Shown here piece after piece: positions 18,503 through 28,770 of a DNA stretch of 64,000 nt. The stretch is from Amyelois transitella (Eukaryota; Arthropoda; Insecta; Lepidoptera; Pyralidae). The notes below the pieces were generated by a model, which worked only from the letters and a program-made list of their open reading frames with translations, had not been told where the DNA came from and searched no databases. The stretch spans positions 6,663,001 to 6,727,000 of the forward strand of contig NC_083508.1 in assembly GCF_032362555.1 (NCBI RefSeq), read 5' to 3'. Every line of letters starts with the position of its first letter. The stretch's first letter is position 1. A program made the position numbers and the translations under genes.

Positions 18503-21500
18503 TCAAGTGAAACGTACCGGCAACCTGACGGCACGGCCGACACGAGTTTTCTTATCCGTTTGTTGTGGCGTCATGTTGCTCGTATTGACCGGAGCGGGAA
18601 TTTTCTGTGGTGAGGTACTTTCTTGCGCCTGTGCCTTAGTGATAGCTTGACCTTGACCTAGTGTAGCTTGAGCTTGAACTTGTGTTGACATTGTTGATGA
18701 ATTTGCGATGTCGTCGTCTTGCAATAGGTAGGCAGGCTTGAGTCGGTCTATTGAAATGTTTGACTCGCGATCCGGTAGTTGAATGGTGTAGTACTTGTCC
18801 GTTAGTCTCTTGATAACACGATAAGGGCCTTCGTATGGTGATTGAAGTGACTTCTTAACGGCGTCGACACGAACAAATACGTGTGTGCAATCTTGTAGGT
18901 CTTTATGAATGAAGATGCGTGGATTGCTGTTGTGATGTATTGTTGACTGTTGCGGGCTATGTTCTTTGATGGTAGATCGTAGTTTTTCGACGAAGTTGTA
19001 GTCCATTGATGTAGGTATTGATGACGTAGTGAAAAATTCACCCGGTAGACGTAAGTTATAGCCATATGTGAGTTCGGCTGGGCTAACTTCAGCGTCTGTG
19101 CGTAGGGTAGCGCGTAATCCGAATAGGACTGTAGGTAACTCGTCGATCCATGACCTTGAACTTGATAGCCGGGTGCGAAGTGCGGTCTTCAGTGTTCTGT
19201 GCCAGCGTTCGACGATACCGTTTGATTGCGGATGGTATGCCGTAGTGCGATTTTTCGAGATTCCCATAAGCTTCATAAGGTTGTTGAAAAGTTGACTTTC
19301 GAACTGACGTCCTTGGTCGCTGGTGAGTGTTGTAGGGCATCCGAATCTCGTAATCCAGTGGTTGTAAATTACTTCGGTAACTTTGTCAGCTGTTATTTCT
19401 TCGGTAGGTATTGCTTCGGGCCATTTCGTTTCGCGGTCAATCATGGTTACTAGGTAGCGATAACCTTGAGGCGTCGTAGGTAGCGGTCCGACGATGTCCA
19501 CGTGTACGTGTCGAAAGCGTTCAGTTGGCGGGAATTTCGATACTTCGCTGTAGGTATGGCGTTGAATTTTGTTTTTTTGACAATCGATGCAGCTTTTCGT
19601 CCATCTTGAGATGTCGCTGTTCATTGACGGCCAAAAATATTTTTGAGATGCCATCTTCCGTGTTGTGCGTGTACCGGGGTGGTTGATGTTGTGTACACTC
19701 TTGAATACTTCTTCACGATATTGTTCGGGGATGTATGGTCGTATGTTCGATGTTGATGTTTCGCAGTAGAGTTCGACGTCGGTGTTGGGAATGATGATTT
19801 TCTTGAGACAGATGTTGTCTTGTTTTTGTAAGTCGGGTACAGATGTGTCTTCGTGTTGAGCTTTTGCAATTTCTTCGTAATTGATTGTAGACGGGAACGA
19901 TACTGCTTCTATGCGACTTAGGGCATCGGCCACGATGTTGTTTTTTCCGCTCACATGGCGTATGTCGGTTGTGAACTCACTGATGAATAGGAGTTGTCGG
20001 GTACGGCGTGGCGTTTCTGTAGTCGACGTTATTTTGTGCATAGCGAACGTAAGAGGTTTGTGATCGGTGAAGATGATCAGTGGACGTCCCTCGAACATTT
20101 TTCGGAAGTGTTTTACGGCCATGTAGATTGCTTGTAGTTCTCTGTCGTATGTTGAATATTTCGTTTGTGCGCTGGAAAACTTCTTAGAAAAATAGCCAAG
20201 TGGTTGCCATTTTTCGTCGATGTATTGTTGTAGCACGGCGCCAGCTGATTTATCCGAAGCGTCGCAAAATAGGGCGTAAGTAGCATCGTGGGACGGGTGG
20301 GCGAGTAAAGCAGCGTTGCATATGCTGTTTTTACATGCTTCGAATGCGTCCGATGACTCTTGTGTCCATTGTATGACGGTTTTGTCGCGTTTCTTGACGT
20401 TGTGGAGATGTGCATTCAGTGGTGCTTGGATAGATGCGGCGTTAGGTATGTGATCGCGGTAGAAATTCAACATACCGAGAAAACGACGTAGCTCTTCGAT
20501 AGTGTTGGGCTTGGGGTATTTTGAGATGATGTCTACCTTTTCAGCTGGTGGTTTGATACCATCTTTGGATACGATGTAGCCCAAGAACTTAACTTCGGGT
20601 TGGCCAAAGTGACATTTTGCTGGGTTGATGGTAATGCCATGTTCTTCAAGTCGTTCGAGTACTTGCCGTAGGTGTTCACGGTGCTGGGTTTCGTTCTCTG
20701 ATGCTATGAGTACGTCGTCGATGAATGGAAAGACGAAAGGTTGTCCTCTGAGTACTTGGTGGATGAAACGTTGGAAAGTTTGACCTGCGTTTTTGAGACC
20801 TGGACACATTCGTGGGAATTCGAATAGTCCCATCGGTGTGATGATGGCTGTCTTCTCGATGTCTTCCTCACGAACCATCAGTTGTTGATAAGCTCGATTT
20901 AAATCCAAAACTGAGAATATGGTCTTCCCGGCAAGCTGGTAGGTGAAGTCTTTAACCCTTGGTACTGGATAGCGGTCGGGTTTGGTGATCGCATTGAGAC
21001 GGCGATAATCACCACAGATTCTGATGTCTCCGTTCTTCTTTGGTACGACGTGAAGTGGTGATGACCATGGGCTCTTGCTGGGTCGACAAAGTCCTTGTTC
21101 AATCATGTTTTGGAACTCTTGTTTGACTTTCTCGTAGCGATGAGGTGGTATGGGACGAGCTCGGCAGTGAACAGGTTGACCTTCAGTTTCGATGTAATGT
21201 TGAACGTTGATCTTGCTATTGTTGATATTCATGGCGGTGAGACGAGTAATTCCGGGATAATCGGCGAGTATCGCGTGATACGAATTATTCGAGTCTATAC
21301 TGCGTATTGTAGGTACAGATGTTGCTCGAACAGGGGCGTTGACCTTTAGACTCGTAACGTTGTCGATTAGTCTTTTGTTTTTGAGATCGACGATGAGTTG
21401 ATGATGTTTGAGAAAATCGGCTCCCAGGATCGGCTTCGATACGTCTGCGACGACGAATTTCCACTTGTATGGACGACGTAGGTTGAGATCGAGTTCTAGT

Positions 21501-21800
21501 GTTTTTTTCGCCGTATGTTGATATGACGGTGTTGTTGGCGGCATACAGCTTGTAGGGTAGCGGCTTAGTTAGGCTGGTTTTTAGCCTAGGTATAGCCGAA
21601 ATGTTCGCACCGGTGTCCACCAGGAAAGATAGTCCAGTTTTTTTGTCTGTGACGAATAGGCGGTATGTACATGGGAGAACGCCGGGTTCCGCCTCGGCCA
21701 GCGTTCGGTCTAGTTTTCCGGCTTCTCGTTTTTCGTGATGTAGGAACAGGGCGATGTGCATTTTCTCGCTTGTGCTCCAAAACGTCGGTGGTAAAAACAA
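18503..21800 (-). CDS. Kabuki-like pol (protease, RT, RNase H, integrase) with one frame break
   Basis: The frame ending at 21285 carries protease FLVDTGANISAIP. After TYGEK it must shift to the frame 21544-18503 to continue LELDLNLRRPYKW and ILGADFL. The break is at a run of seven A (minus strand; T at 21502-21508), so one extra base, by mutation or sequencing error, explains it. RT motifs: VPKKNGDIRICGDYRRLN, FSVLDLNRAYQQ, and FPFIDDVLIAS, where the catalytic box is FIDD and not the usual YLDD/YVDD. RNase H: FCDAS, TDHKPL. Integrase: HPGTRTTRKM...CIDCQ zinc site, then VHVDIVGPLP, TSDQGRQFES and NGIVERWHR (D,D,E). The stop codon TGA adjoins the polypurine tract. Confidence 0.85.
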
Positions 21801-22621
21801 TACGGCGATGGCGAATTGTCTCGTGAGTTGGGACGAGAATAGTTGCGGTTCCGGGACTGGGATCGATTTCTTCGATAATTGTTGTTGTTGTATGGCGGTC
21901 TTGATTTCAGTTCGGCGATTTCGACGGAAAGTTTTCTTAATTCGTTTATGAGAAATTGTGTATCTGACGGTTGCGATGATGACTGGGTCTGTGATGATGA
22001 TTGTGACGATGTGGTTGTGTAGACGGCGGAAATTTCCCGATGTTGTTCCATCATTTTGTCGGCAAGTAGGGCAAGCTCTTCTAGTGCGGTTTTTGAGCTA
22101 AATGATTCGCTTACGGCGAGGACAGAGCGAATATGTGCCGGTAGGTGGTTGGTCCACATGAGTCGTAGTGTGGCGTCGGGAATTCTGTCTCGAGCGAGAT
22201 CGCGCATCCGTCGTAGCAGGTGGGTCGGCTTCTGGTCGCCTAGTTCCATTTCGGACAGAAGCTTTTGGAACTGCCGGCTGTCCGATTCTTCGTAGGCGGT
22301 GATGAGACGCTCCTTGATCGCCTGGTATGGGTTCGTCTCTGGTGGATTGTAGAGGAGGTCGCTGATTTGCTCTATGTCTTGTTTTTCTAGGCGAGCGATG
22401 ACCATTTGCGCCATCTTCTGTTCACCCTTCCTTTGTTCGTGGGTGGCAGCCTCGAAACTGTAGAACCATAGACGTGGTCGGTCGCGCCAGAATGGTGGTA
22501 TCCGCAGAGCGAGGGATATGTTGGCGATTTCGGGCTGGTTGTGGACGTGGGCTGGATCGGGCTGTGTGGACTGCGATGCGGCGGCGGCGGCGGCATTTGC
22601 GGCAGATTTTTCGGCGTCCAT
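21710..22621 (-). CDS. Kabuki-like gag polyprotein
   Basis: 303 residues from ATG 22621. The capsid-like part has RIPPFWRDRPRLWFYSFEAA, then LEKQDIEQISDLLYNPP, LLSEMELGDQKPTHLLRRMR and ILA-type helices. A Gln/Ser-rich and Arg/Asn-rich stretch follows. Near the C-terminus CFYHRRFGAQARKCTSPC gives a CHCC-spaced knuckle in place of the standard CCHC, a trait of the CsRn1 clade. It ends at 21710 and overlaps the protease frame by ~90 nt in the -1 direction, so pol is probably made by -1 frameshifting. The run GAAAAAC near the gag end is a weak candidate slip site. Confidence 0.85.
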   Translation of the reverse strand: MDAEKSAANAAAAAASQSTQPDPAHVHNQPEIANISLALRIPPFWRDRPRLWFYSFEAATHEQRKGEQKMAQMVIARLEKQDIEQISDLLYNPPETNPYQAIKERLITAYEESDSRQFQKLLSEMELGDQKPTHLLRRMRDLARDRIPDATLRLMWTNHLPAHIRSVLAVSESFSSKTALEELALLADKMMEQHREISAVYTTTSSQSSSQTQSSSQPSDTQFLINELRKLSVEIAELKSRPPYNNNNYRRNRSQSRNRNYSRPNSRDNSPSPYCFYHRRFGAQARKCTSPCSYITKNEKPEN

Positions 22622-22753
22622 GATGATTCCTTCTTTTGTTGCAGTCGGGCAGAGATTCCGCGTTGAAATTTTCTTTTTTCAGGAATTTTTCCGCTAGGCC
22701 GACGAGCAGGGATTCTTCTTCTTGATGTTGTTGTTCAGTCGGAGGTCACCAAT

Positions 22754-23687
22754 TTGGAGAGAGAGAGATTCTCCAGGGTTTGTAGGTAGTGAAGTAATAC
22801 TCCGTTTCAGAAGGTGAGAATGGAATGCTTTATTTACAAAAGTTGGACATATTTATATAAAACTATTTACAATGGAAAAGGCATGGACGAATCAAAAATA
22901 CGGAATTATAACCAATGATAAAGAGAAGTTATTTGTAACAAATCAGAAATATGGAATTATAGCCAATAGTGTGAGCGTATTTACAATAGGAAATCTATCT
23001 AAAAGTTTTTGAGGATAATAAAATGGATTTGCATAGATTTCTGAGAATTTTGCATTGCTGTCTCTTGAGTCTGGATAGCTCCGTCCCGTTTCCGCTACAC
23101 GTGTCGAGCTTGAGTTTCTGTGACGCCCGGCGCGGCCGCAGGCGCGCCGAGGGCGCTACGTGCGGTGTGCACGCGATGTGTGTTGGTAGAAACTTGCTTG
23201 GGTATAAAACTGTTTTGCTGCTCGCTCCCCGCCTCAGTGTTATTTTGAACTTGCGGCGTGAGGTCGCGCTCGTGAAGCTCTCGCGAAGTGCAGTGTGTGC
23301 GTCGAACTCTTGACGTGTGTTGTTTCGGACGGAGATCCGATGGACAATAATGCAGTGTGAACAATTGGCGTGTGAAGATGCTGATGCTGCCTGGGAGAAC
23401 TGCTGATGCACGATGTGTGGCATGTCCATGTGCACGCGCTCACAAAACAGTTCTTTTCAGAACTAGCTTCTTCTGGTTTCTGGGCAACGAAGTCGGCATG
23501 ATATTAAAGTGCTTGATTTGTTTTATTCATCTCTTATATATATATGTATTATATCTATTATATCCTGGTAATGTTTTGGTAATTGAATGGTAAATATTGT
23601 GAAGGTAACTGTTGTTCTTGTTATTCGGTAAGGTAAGCTTGTTGGTAAGTATGTTGGTACTTGATGGTAAGTATGCTGGTAGCCACA
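22754..23687 (-). repeat. 5' LTR of the Kabuki-like element
   Basis: A near-identical partner of 17554-18492. In the sense of the element it begins TGTGGCTACC and ends CTCTCTCCAA. The primer-binding site and the gag leader follow at its lower-coordinate side (22622-22753). Confidence 0.9.
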
Positions 23688-23692
23688 AAGGT

Positions 23693-24059
23693 ATGGTACC
23701 TACTTAGTATCACATTATAATTTTAAATCTAATTAGAATTGTTTAAACCTAGTATTGCACAATTTATATTTATCTATTAATAGGTGCTTATTTATTATTA
23801 TTGTAAATATTTAAAATGTTAATATACACTATAAATATTTACAATAATAATATGTTCATATACACTATAGATGATAATACCTACTCTTCGTATGGTTTTA
23901 AATAATACATATTTATTTATGAATTAAACTGAGATGTAGAGAGATGATGAGATGAGAAACAAACTGTGACTGACGATAAACCGGATTAATACAATTACGG
24001 AGCATTTCTAATTTTATGAATACTGAAAATTGTGGAAACTGATTGTAAACCGTATGGCG
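23693..24059. other. AT-rich spacer between transposons
   Basis: No gene or known repeat. ATATACACTATA occurs twice (about 23821 and 23859) with ATAATAAT runs around it. Confidence 0.35.
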
Positions 24060-24189
24060 TTAGAAAGGCGTAAGACAAGGATGTGTTACGTCACCCTTAC
24101 TGTTCAACCTATTTATGAATAGTTGTTTGAAAGATTAGAAAAATCTGAAAATGGATTAAGGATGAATAAGTTACTCTTCAAATGTCTTT

Positions 24190-24420
24190 GTAGAAGGCCT
24201 GTGATTCCTCGAATTTAAATTTACTTTCACAACCTTCTAACAAAAATAAAACTGAAAAATATATATAAATGTTTAATATATAGAAACGCGACAACATGCG
24301 ATATGAACAAGAGCTAAATGTGGAGTGACCGGTCGGCTCGGCGATGTTCTCTGAAGCGGCGTCTTGCGCGCGCAGACATCGTTCTTCGTTTTCTCAATTC
24401 AAACGGCACGCCACATCTTC
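24190..24420. mobile_element. Unclassified insertion in the truncated RTE copy
   Basis: The RTE sequence breaks after CTTCAAATGTCT and resumes at TTTATGCCGACGATCAGG. The ~230 bp between them match nothing else in the window. The first half is AT-rich, the second half GC-rich (GTGACCGGTCGGCTCGGCG, CGTCTTGCGCGCGCAGAC). No coding frame. Confidence 0.5.
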
Positions 24421-25537
24421 TTTATGCCGACGATCAGGTTATACTAGCCTTGTCAGCCTAAGAGTTACAGGTGATGGTAAACTGTATGTATAAATATATG
24501 TATAAAGCTTTGAATAAGAAAGAAATAAAGGTGAATCATTGGTTTTTGAAGTGGTGAAAGAAATGACAAACATTTTGATTGGAGGAGAAAAAGTTGAGCA
24601 AGTGAAAGAGTATATACATCTAGAATCAAAATTTACATCAGATGACAAGTGTAATAGTGATAATGAACGGAGAGAGAACGCAGGGATATGGTGAATGGAA
24701 CGCTGCATACCTTTGTGGCAGTCTGAAACTGTCTGTAGCGGGAGCGATGATTCGGCTCGACCGCCACCAAAGGGAAGATCTTCCGCCAGGCTAGGTGTTA
24801 TGCCTGGGGAACCGCGGCTCCCACGATGTTGTTTCGGAGGTTGTATATATAGCTCCAATCCATGAAATATTTGCTTGCGCGATTTAGGTTTTTCGCTGGT
24901 TTTGACTGAGAGCGTCGCGTGATTTTATTTTTTATTTTTGTGACTTGTGGCGTATAGATTTCGCCACAGTACTCCCCCCAAGACCGGAAGTCTGAAGTCT
25001 TGATCTTGCTGTGCAATCTGTGCTTCAGTAGCTTGCAAGTGCCAGTTGTCTTCCAGTGAGTCGGAAGTTGCTCGAAGTCCTAGTGAGTCAGGAGTGTGCC
25101 GTTGCGTTGCTCATAGTCTGCGGTGAATCGAGACAGTAGAGAGCGAAGTCAACTTGATGGCGCCGGTTGATATCGTGCAGAGCTGCCACGCTGGAGAGAA
25201 GAGCGGCCGTCGAAGTGATCCAGGCGTGGGCTGTGGTAGATGCGTCGGTCGCTGACGTCGATGAGAGCGAGTGCGGGTGGAGACAGGACCAGGAAGCTCG
25301 GTGAGTCGGCTGCGATGGACCTGCTGCGATACCCAGTTGCTGCTGGCTTGCTGTGAGACTGCTTGCAGAGTGAGGAGTGATGATGGTAAGGATTGGAGTT
25401 GATGATGAAGGGAAGGTTGCTTTCTAATCATGTCGAGGTCACCAATCGGGAGCGATGTTTCGGCTCGACTGCCACCAAAGGGAAGATCTTCCGCCAGGCT
25501 AGGTGTTATGCCTGGGGAACCGCGGCTCCAACGATGT

Positions 25538-28107
25538 CGTCGTGTAGTCATCCCAAACTCCTTGTGTAGGAATTGGAGCGAATGGTCAGGGTCTTTTTAC
25601 CCTCTTCATTGGCTTCTTCGCTGCCTACGGCTGTAGGCAGGTCAATGGAGCGGCCGTGGCGGCCTGGATCCTCTTCTTCTTCTGTCTTCTGGGAGTTCCC
25701 ATCGGCGGCGGCGTCATCACTGGGCGACGACGTCTGCCGCAAGGCAGCGAGGTGAGGGCTTCACGCGACGGTCCGGAGGGCGGGCGTGGAGTGGCGCGAT
25801 GCCGCGCAGGTGTTCATGTGCTGATGCGTCCGCCCTCTCGAACATCTTCGTGGCCAGCCTGGCCACAAAGTCGTCAAGGCCCTCCCACTTCAGGTCCCTG
25901 AGGATCGTCGAATTCCTCACGTACCGCGGGGCACCGACGACTGCTCTGAGACTGAGGTTCTCTTGCGCTCTGAGTCTTCTTCTGTTGGTCTCAGAGCAGT
26001 AGGCGTACCACGCCGGGGCCGCGTACGTGAGGCGGGATCTGATGTAAGCTCGGTAGACCCCGAGCTTCGTCCTCAGGGGGAGGCTGGAGGAGAGGACTCC
26101 GTGGAGCTTCCCTCTCGCTGCCTTGGTGTTCGCGACGACGTCTCCCACGTGCTTCTTGAACGTGAGACGCCGGTCAATGGTAACTCCCAGGTATTTGACG
26201 TGTGGCCGCCACGGCACCGGTTCGCCGAGCAGTCGCAGTGGAGGCGGGTGGGGTCTTGTCCCCGTCATGATTGCTTGGGTCTTGCCGACGTTCACCGAGA
26301 GCCTCCATTTGGAGAGCCAGCCCGGCAGAGCCTCGAGTGTGGGCTGCAGCCTCTTGGCGGCGTACAGCGGGCGCATGGACGACGCGTAGTACGCCGCATC
26401 GTCAGCGTACAGCGCTAGCTCCACCTGGCCGACGGCAGGGATGTCGTCGGTGAACGCGGCGTAGCAGGCCGGGGACAGACAGCTTCCTTGTGGAACCCCC
26501 GCGCGCACAGGGCGCACGGAGGAGACGGCGTCTTCTACTGCGACATGGACTCGGCGATCCGTGAGGAAGGAGGCCAAGACCCTGACCATTCTTGGTGGCA
26601 CTTGGGCCTCCGACAGCTTGTACAGCAGCCCCTCGTGCCATACCCTGTCGAAGGCCATTTCCATATCCAGGAATACGGCAGCCACGTATTCCTTTTTATT
26701 GTGGCTCTCGGACATCTTGTGGAGCAGTCTTGCGACCTGGAGCGTCGTGGAATGTTCGGGCCGAAACCCGAATTGTTCCTGTCGTGGCTCGACGTAAGGG
26801 AGCAGTCGCCGGAGGAACAGGCGCTCGAAGAGCTGCGAGAACTTGCTCAGCAGCGCGATCGGCCGGAATCCGTTGGGTCTTCGGTGATCTTTTCCCGGCT
26901 TGGGCAGCATGATCGTTCTTGCGTTCTTCCATGTGGAAGGAAAGTGACCCGAGCGCAGTATGCCATTGAAGAGGCGCGTGGTCGCCGCGATAGCTCGCGG
27001 CGGGAGATGGCGCAGCGCCTCGTTGGTGATTTGGTCTGCGCCCGGGGCTTTCCTTGGCTTCAACTTCGGCAGCATTCGCTGCACCTCGCCGGGAGAGAAG
27101 ACCACCGGGTCTTCCGTCGGTTCGAGCGGCTGTGTGAGAAGTTCCCGCACTCGATCGGTGACCCTCCGGTTGTGCTCCTGGTCGGTCACGGGGTTCGGCG
27201 TGAACTGGCGCTCCAGGTGGTCCACAAGGATGTCCGCGCGGTCTTTCGCACGAAATCGTGGGAGGCCGTCAGGGCCCAACAGTGGCCTGGTTGGTTGGGG
27301 CTCTCGCGAGAGCTGACGGCATAGGCGATGGAGAGAGGGGATACCATCGCCCACAGTCTGCAGGTGATTCTCCCACGATTTGGCTGCGTGCTCGTTCAGG
27401 GCGTCTTTGACGTCTTCCACCAGGCGATTGAGACGTGATTTTAGGAGGGGGCATCTCGTCCGCATCCATTGTCTTCGGACTGCGCGCTTCTCCTCCACCA
27501 GGTTCTTGAGAGCCGGCGGCAGCGGATCGGGTTTCGCGCCGGCTGCGAGTTCTCTGGTGTTGGAGATAAGGGCTTCCTGGATGCGGCTGGTCATGTCGGA
27601 GGCTGCCTCCTCTACGTCTTCGGCCGTTGCAATCGGCCTGGTGGGAAAGTCTATTTGGAGGGCGTCCTGGAATGCCTCCCAATTTGTCTTGCGGCGGCAT
27701 GTGGTCAGCGAGACCCTGACCGGGGCACTGTCAACTAGGACGAGGACGGGCCGGTGGTCTGACGGCAGATCGGGGAGCACCGTCTGTTGTGGCGGTGCTG
27801 GGAGTCCTTTGTAGACCAGCACGTCGAGGACATCGCAGCCGCCCTGAGTGTCATAATGGGTGGGCTCTTCTGGACCTGCGATGTCGTAACGGTGGTCTAT
27901 GGCGTCCTGCAGGAGACGTCGTCCTTCTGCGGTGTCCCTGGAGGAGTTCCAGTATGTGTGTTTGGTGTTAAGGTCACCGGCCACGATGGTTGGAGACTCC
28001 GACCTCAGCAGCTTCCTAAGCTCCGCCAGGTTGAGCTTGGAGTTGGGCGGGGCGTAGGTGGCAAATAGTCGGAGCTCTAGGCCGGCGACGCAGACCAGCA
28101 CTCCTAG
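25538..28107 (-). mobile_element. Jockey-clade LINE, 5'-truncated
   Basis: The 11-bp repeat TCCAACGATGT at 25527-25537 and 28108-28118 marks the insertion in the LTR. The element starts inside the endonuclease domain, so its 5' end was lost at insertion. The 3' UTR is ~180 bp and no A-tail is visible; it ends ACTACACGACG in element sense. High GC contrasts with the surrounding DNA. Confidence 0.82.
25717..28107 (-). CDS. Jockey-like endonuclease (partial) and reverse transcriptase
   Basis: An uninterrupted frame of ~797 residues from the 5' truncation to stop 25717. It has the C-terminal endonuclease part (FATYAPPNSKLN, IVAGDLNTKHTYWNS, LPSDHRPVL) but lacks the N-terminal endonuclease motifs. 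RT motifs: FRPIALLSKFSQLFERL, EQFGFRPEHSTT, VFLDMEMAFDRVWH, AGVPQGSCLSPACY, LALYADDAAYYASS and VKYLGVTIDRRL. The open frame continues upstream to 28497 for ~130 codons. Those codons read antisense LTR and RTE debris and are not part of the protein family. RT looks intact, but the missing endonuclease N-terminus makes the copy non-autonomous. Confidence 0.82.
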   Translation of the reverse strand, partial: LGVLVCVAGLELRLFATYAPPNSKLNLAELRKLLRSESPTIVAGDLNTKHTYWNSSRDTAEGRRLLQDAIDHRYDIAGPEEPTHYDTQGGCDVLDVLVYKGLPAPPQQTVLPDLPSDHRPVLVLVDSAPVRVSLTTCRRKTNWEAFQDALQIDFPTRPIATAEDVEEAASDMTSRIQEALISNTRELAAGAKPDPLPPALKNLVEEKRAVRRQWMRTRCPLLKSRLNRLVEDVKDALNEHAAKSWENHLQTVGDGIPSLHRLCRQLSREPQPTRPLLGPDGLPRFRAKDRADILVDHLERQFTPNPVTDQEHNRRVTDRVRELLTQPLEPTEDPVVFSPGEVQRMLPKLKPRKAPGADQITNEALRHLPPRAIAATTRLFNGILRSGHFPSTWKNARTIMLPKPGKDHRRPNGFRPIALLSKFSQLFERLFLRRLLPYVEPRQEQFGFRPEHSTTLQVARLLHKMSESHNKKEYVAAVFLDMEMAFDRVWHEGLLYKLSEAQVPPRMVRVLASFLTDRRVHVAVEDAVSSVRPVRAGVPQGSCLSPACYAAFTDDIPAVGQVELALYADDAAYYASSMRPLYAAKRLQPTLEALPGWLSKWRLSVNVGKTQAIMTGTRPHPPPLRLLGEPVPWRPHVKYLGVTIDRRLTFKKHVGDVVANTKAARGKLHGVLSSSLPLRTKLGVYRAYIRSRLTYAAPAWYAYCSETNRRRLRAQENLSLRAVVGAPRYVRNSTILRDLKWEGLDDFVARLATKMFERADASAHEHLRGIAPLHARPPDRRVKPSPRCLAADVVAQ

Positions 28108-28570
28108 TCCAACGATGTTGTGTCGGAGGTTGTATATATAGCTCCAATCCGTGAAATCTTTGCTTGCGCGATTTAGGTTTTCCGCTGGTTTTGACTGATA
28201 GCGTCGCATGATTTTATTTTTGTGACTTGTGGCGTATAGATTTCGCCACATGTCCAAAAAAGCTCGCCTGGCTGTGTTATAAAAGCCTGTCGCATAAGGG
28301 CGTGTTGGTCCTAAGAATGTATGGGAGTGTAAGTTAGGCGTGGCAAAAGAAGCGAATAAATACGATGGAAATGAGTGCGTTAAGGAGTATGATCGGTGTG
28401 AAATTGAGATAAGTGATAAGAAATAGCATGATAAGGGAATGTTGTGATATGAAAGATGTAGTAACATGAATAGTTGACCACATAACCAAACCATCATAAC
28501 ATACCCTTTGTATGTTGTTATGTGAGAGTAGGTTGACTAAGCAAAGGCCTCCTGGTCAAAAGAATACCCG

Positions 28571-28770
28571 TGTTAACATTTTAAAAATAGCAATTTATTG
28601 TCATGTGTTGGCAACACTGATTTGGCTTTTGACGTTGAGTTAGCCGCGTTTTTCGGTGTCATTGAAAAAAATGGGAATTCGAGCTACAAGAAGTATAAAG
28701 ATGTATTATTGTAATTTATTAAAGAAGAACTGATAAAGGAATTCTGATTGTATCATTTAGTAAGTTAACA
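28571..28770 (+). repeat. 5' LTR of the mag-like element
   Basis: 200 bp, TGTTAACATT to AAGTTAACA, apparently identical to 37165-37364. ATTCAGAAGCGTGATTAAAG directly follows it, in the primer-site position. Confidence 0.92.

Larger units (their letters stand above)
17554..23687 (-). mobile_element. Ty3/gypsy LTR retrotransposon, Kabuki/CsRn1-like, almost intact
   Basis: LTRs at 17554-18492 (939 bp) and 22754-23687 (934 bp) differ by a 5-bp indel (CTCAC) and a few bases near the edge. The flanks carry the 5-bp duplication AAGGT (17549-17553 and 23688-23692). In element sense (minus strand) the 5' LTR is followed after two bases by TGGTGACCTCCGAC, resembling a tRNA-Trp primer site as used by Kabuki/CsRn1 elements. 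A polypurine tract GGGGGAG precedes the 3' LTR. gag, protease, RT, RNase H and integrase lie in that order. LTR similarity points to recent insertion. Confidence 0.9.
24734..28250 (-). mobile_element. Short non-autonomous LTR element (TRIM-like), split by a Jockey LINE
   Basis: One LTR of ~230 bp is at about 24739-24968. The second begins at 25447, stops at 25537, and resumes at 28108-28250; the Jockey element lies between. The LTRs share CGGGAGCGATG, GAAGATCTTCCGCCAGGC, TTGTATATATAGCTCC and end TTTCGCCACA. The internal ~480 bp has no gag or pol. It keeps TGGTGACCTCGACATGA next to one LTR (minus sense) and GGGGGGAGTAC before the other, the same arrangement as the Kabuki-like element at 17554-23687. 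TGTC on both sides is a possible target duplication; the outer left end is uncertain by ~5 bp. Confidence 0.75.

Noticed and set aside
21502-21508. Programmed +1 frameshift inside protease
   Set aside because: Gypsy elements do not shift within protease; one extra base in an A7 run is simpler.
25111-25551. 146-codon minus-strand frame in the short LTR element
   Set aside because: It starts in the Jockey tail and runs through LTR and leader; no gag similarity.
26488-27324. 278-codon plus-strand frame
   Set aside because: Antisense to the Jockey reverse transcriptase in GC-rich DNA; no domain.
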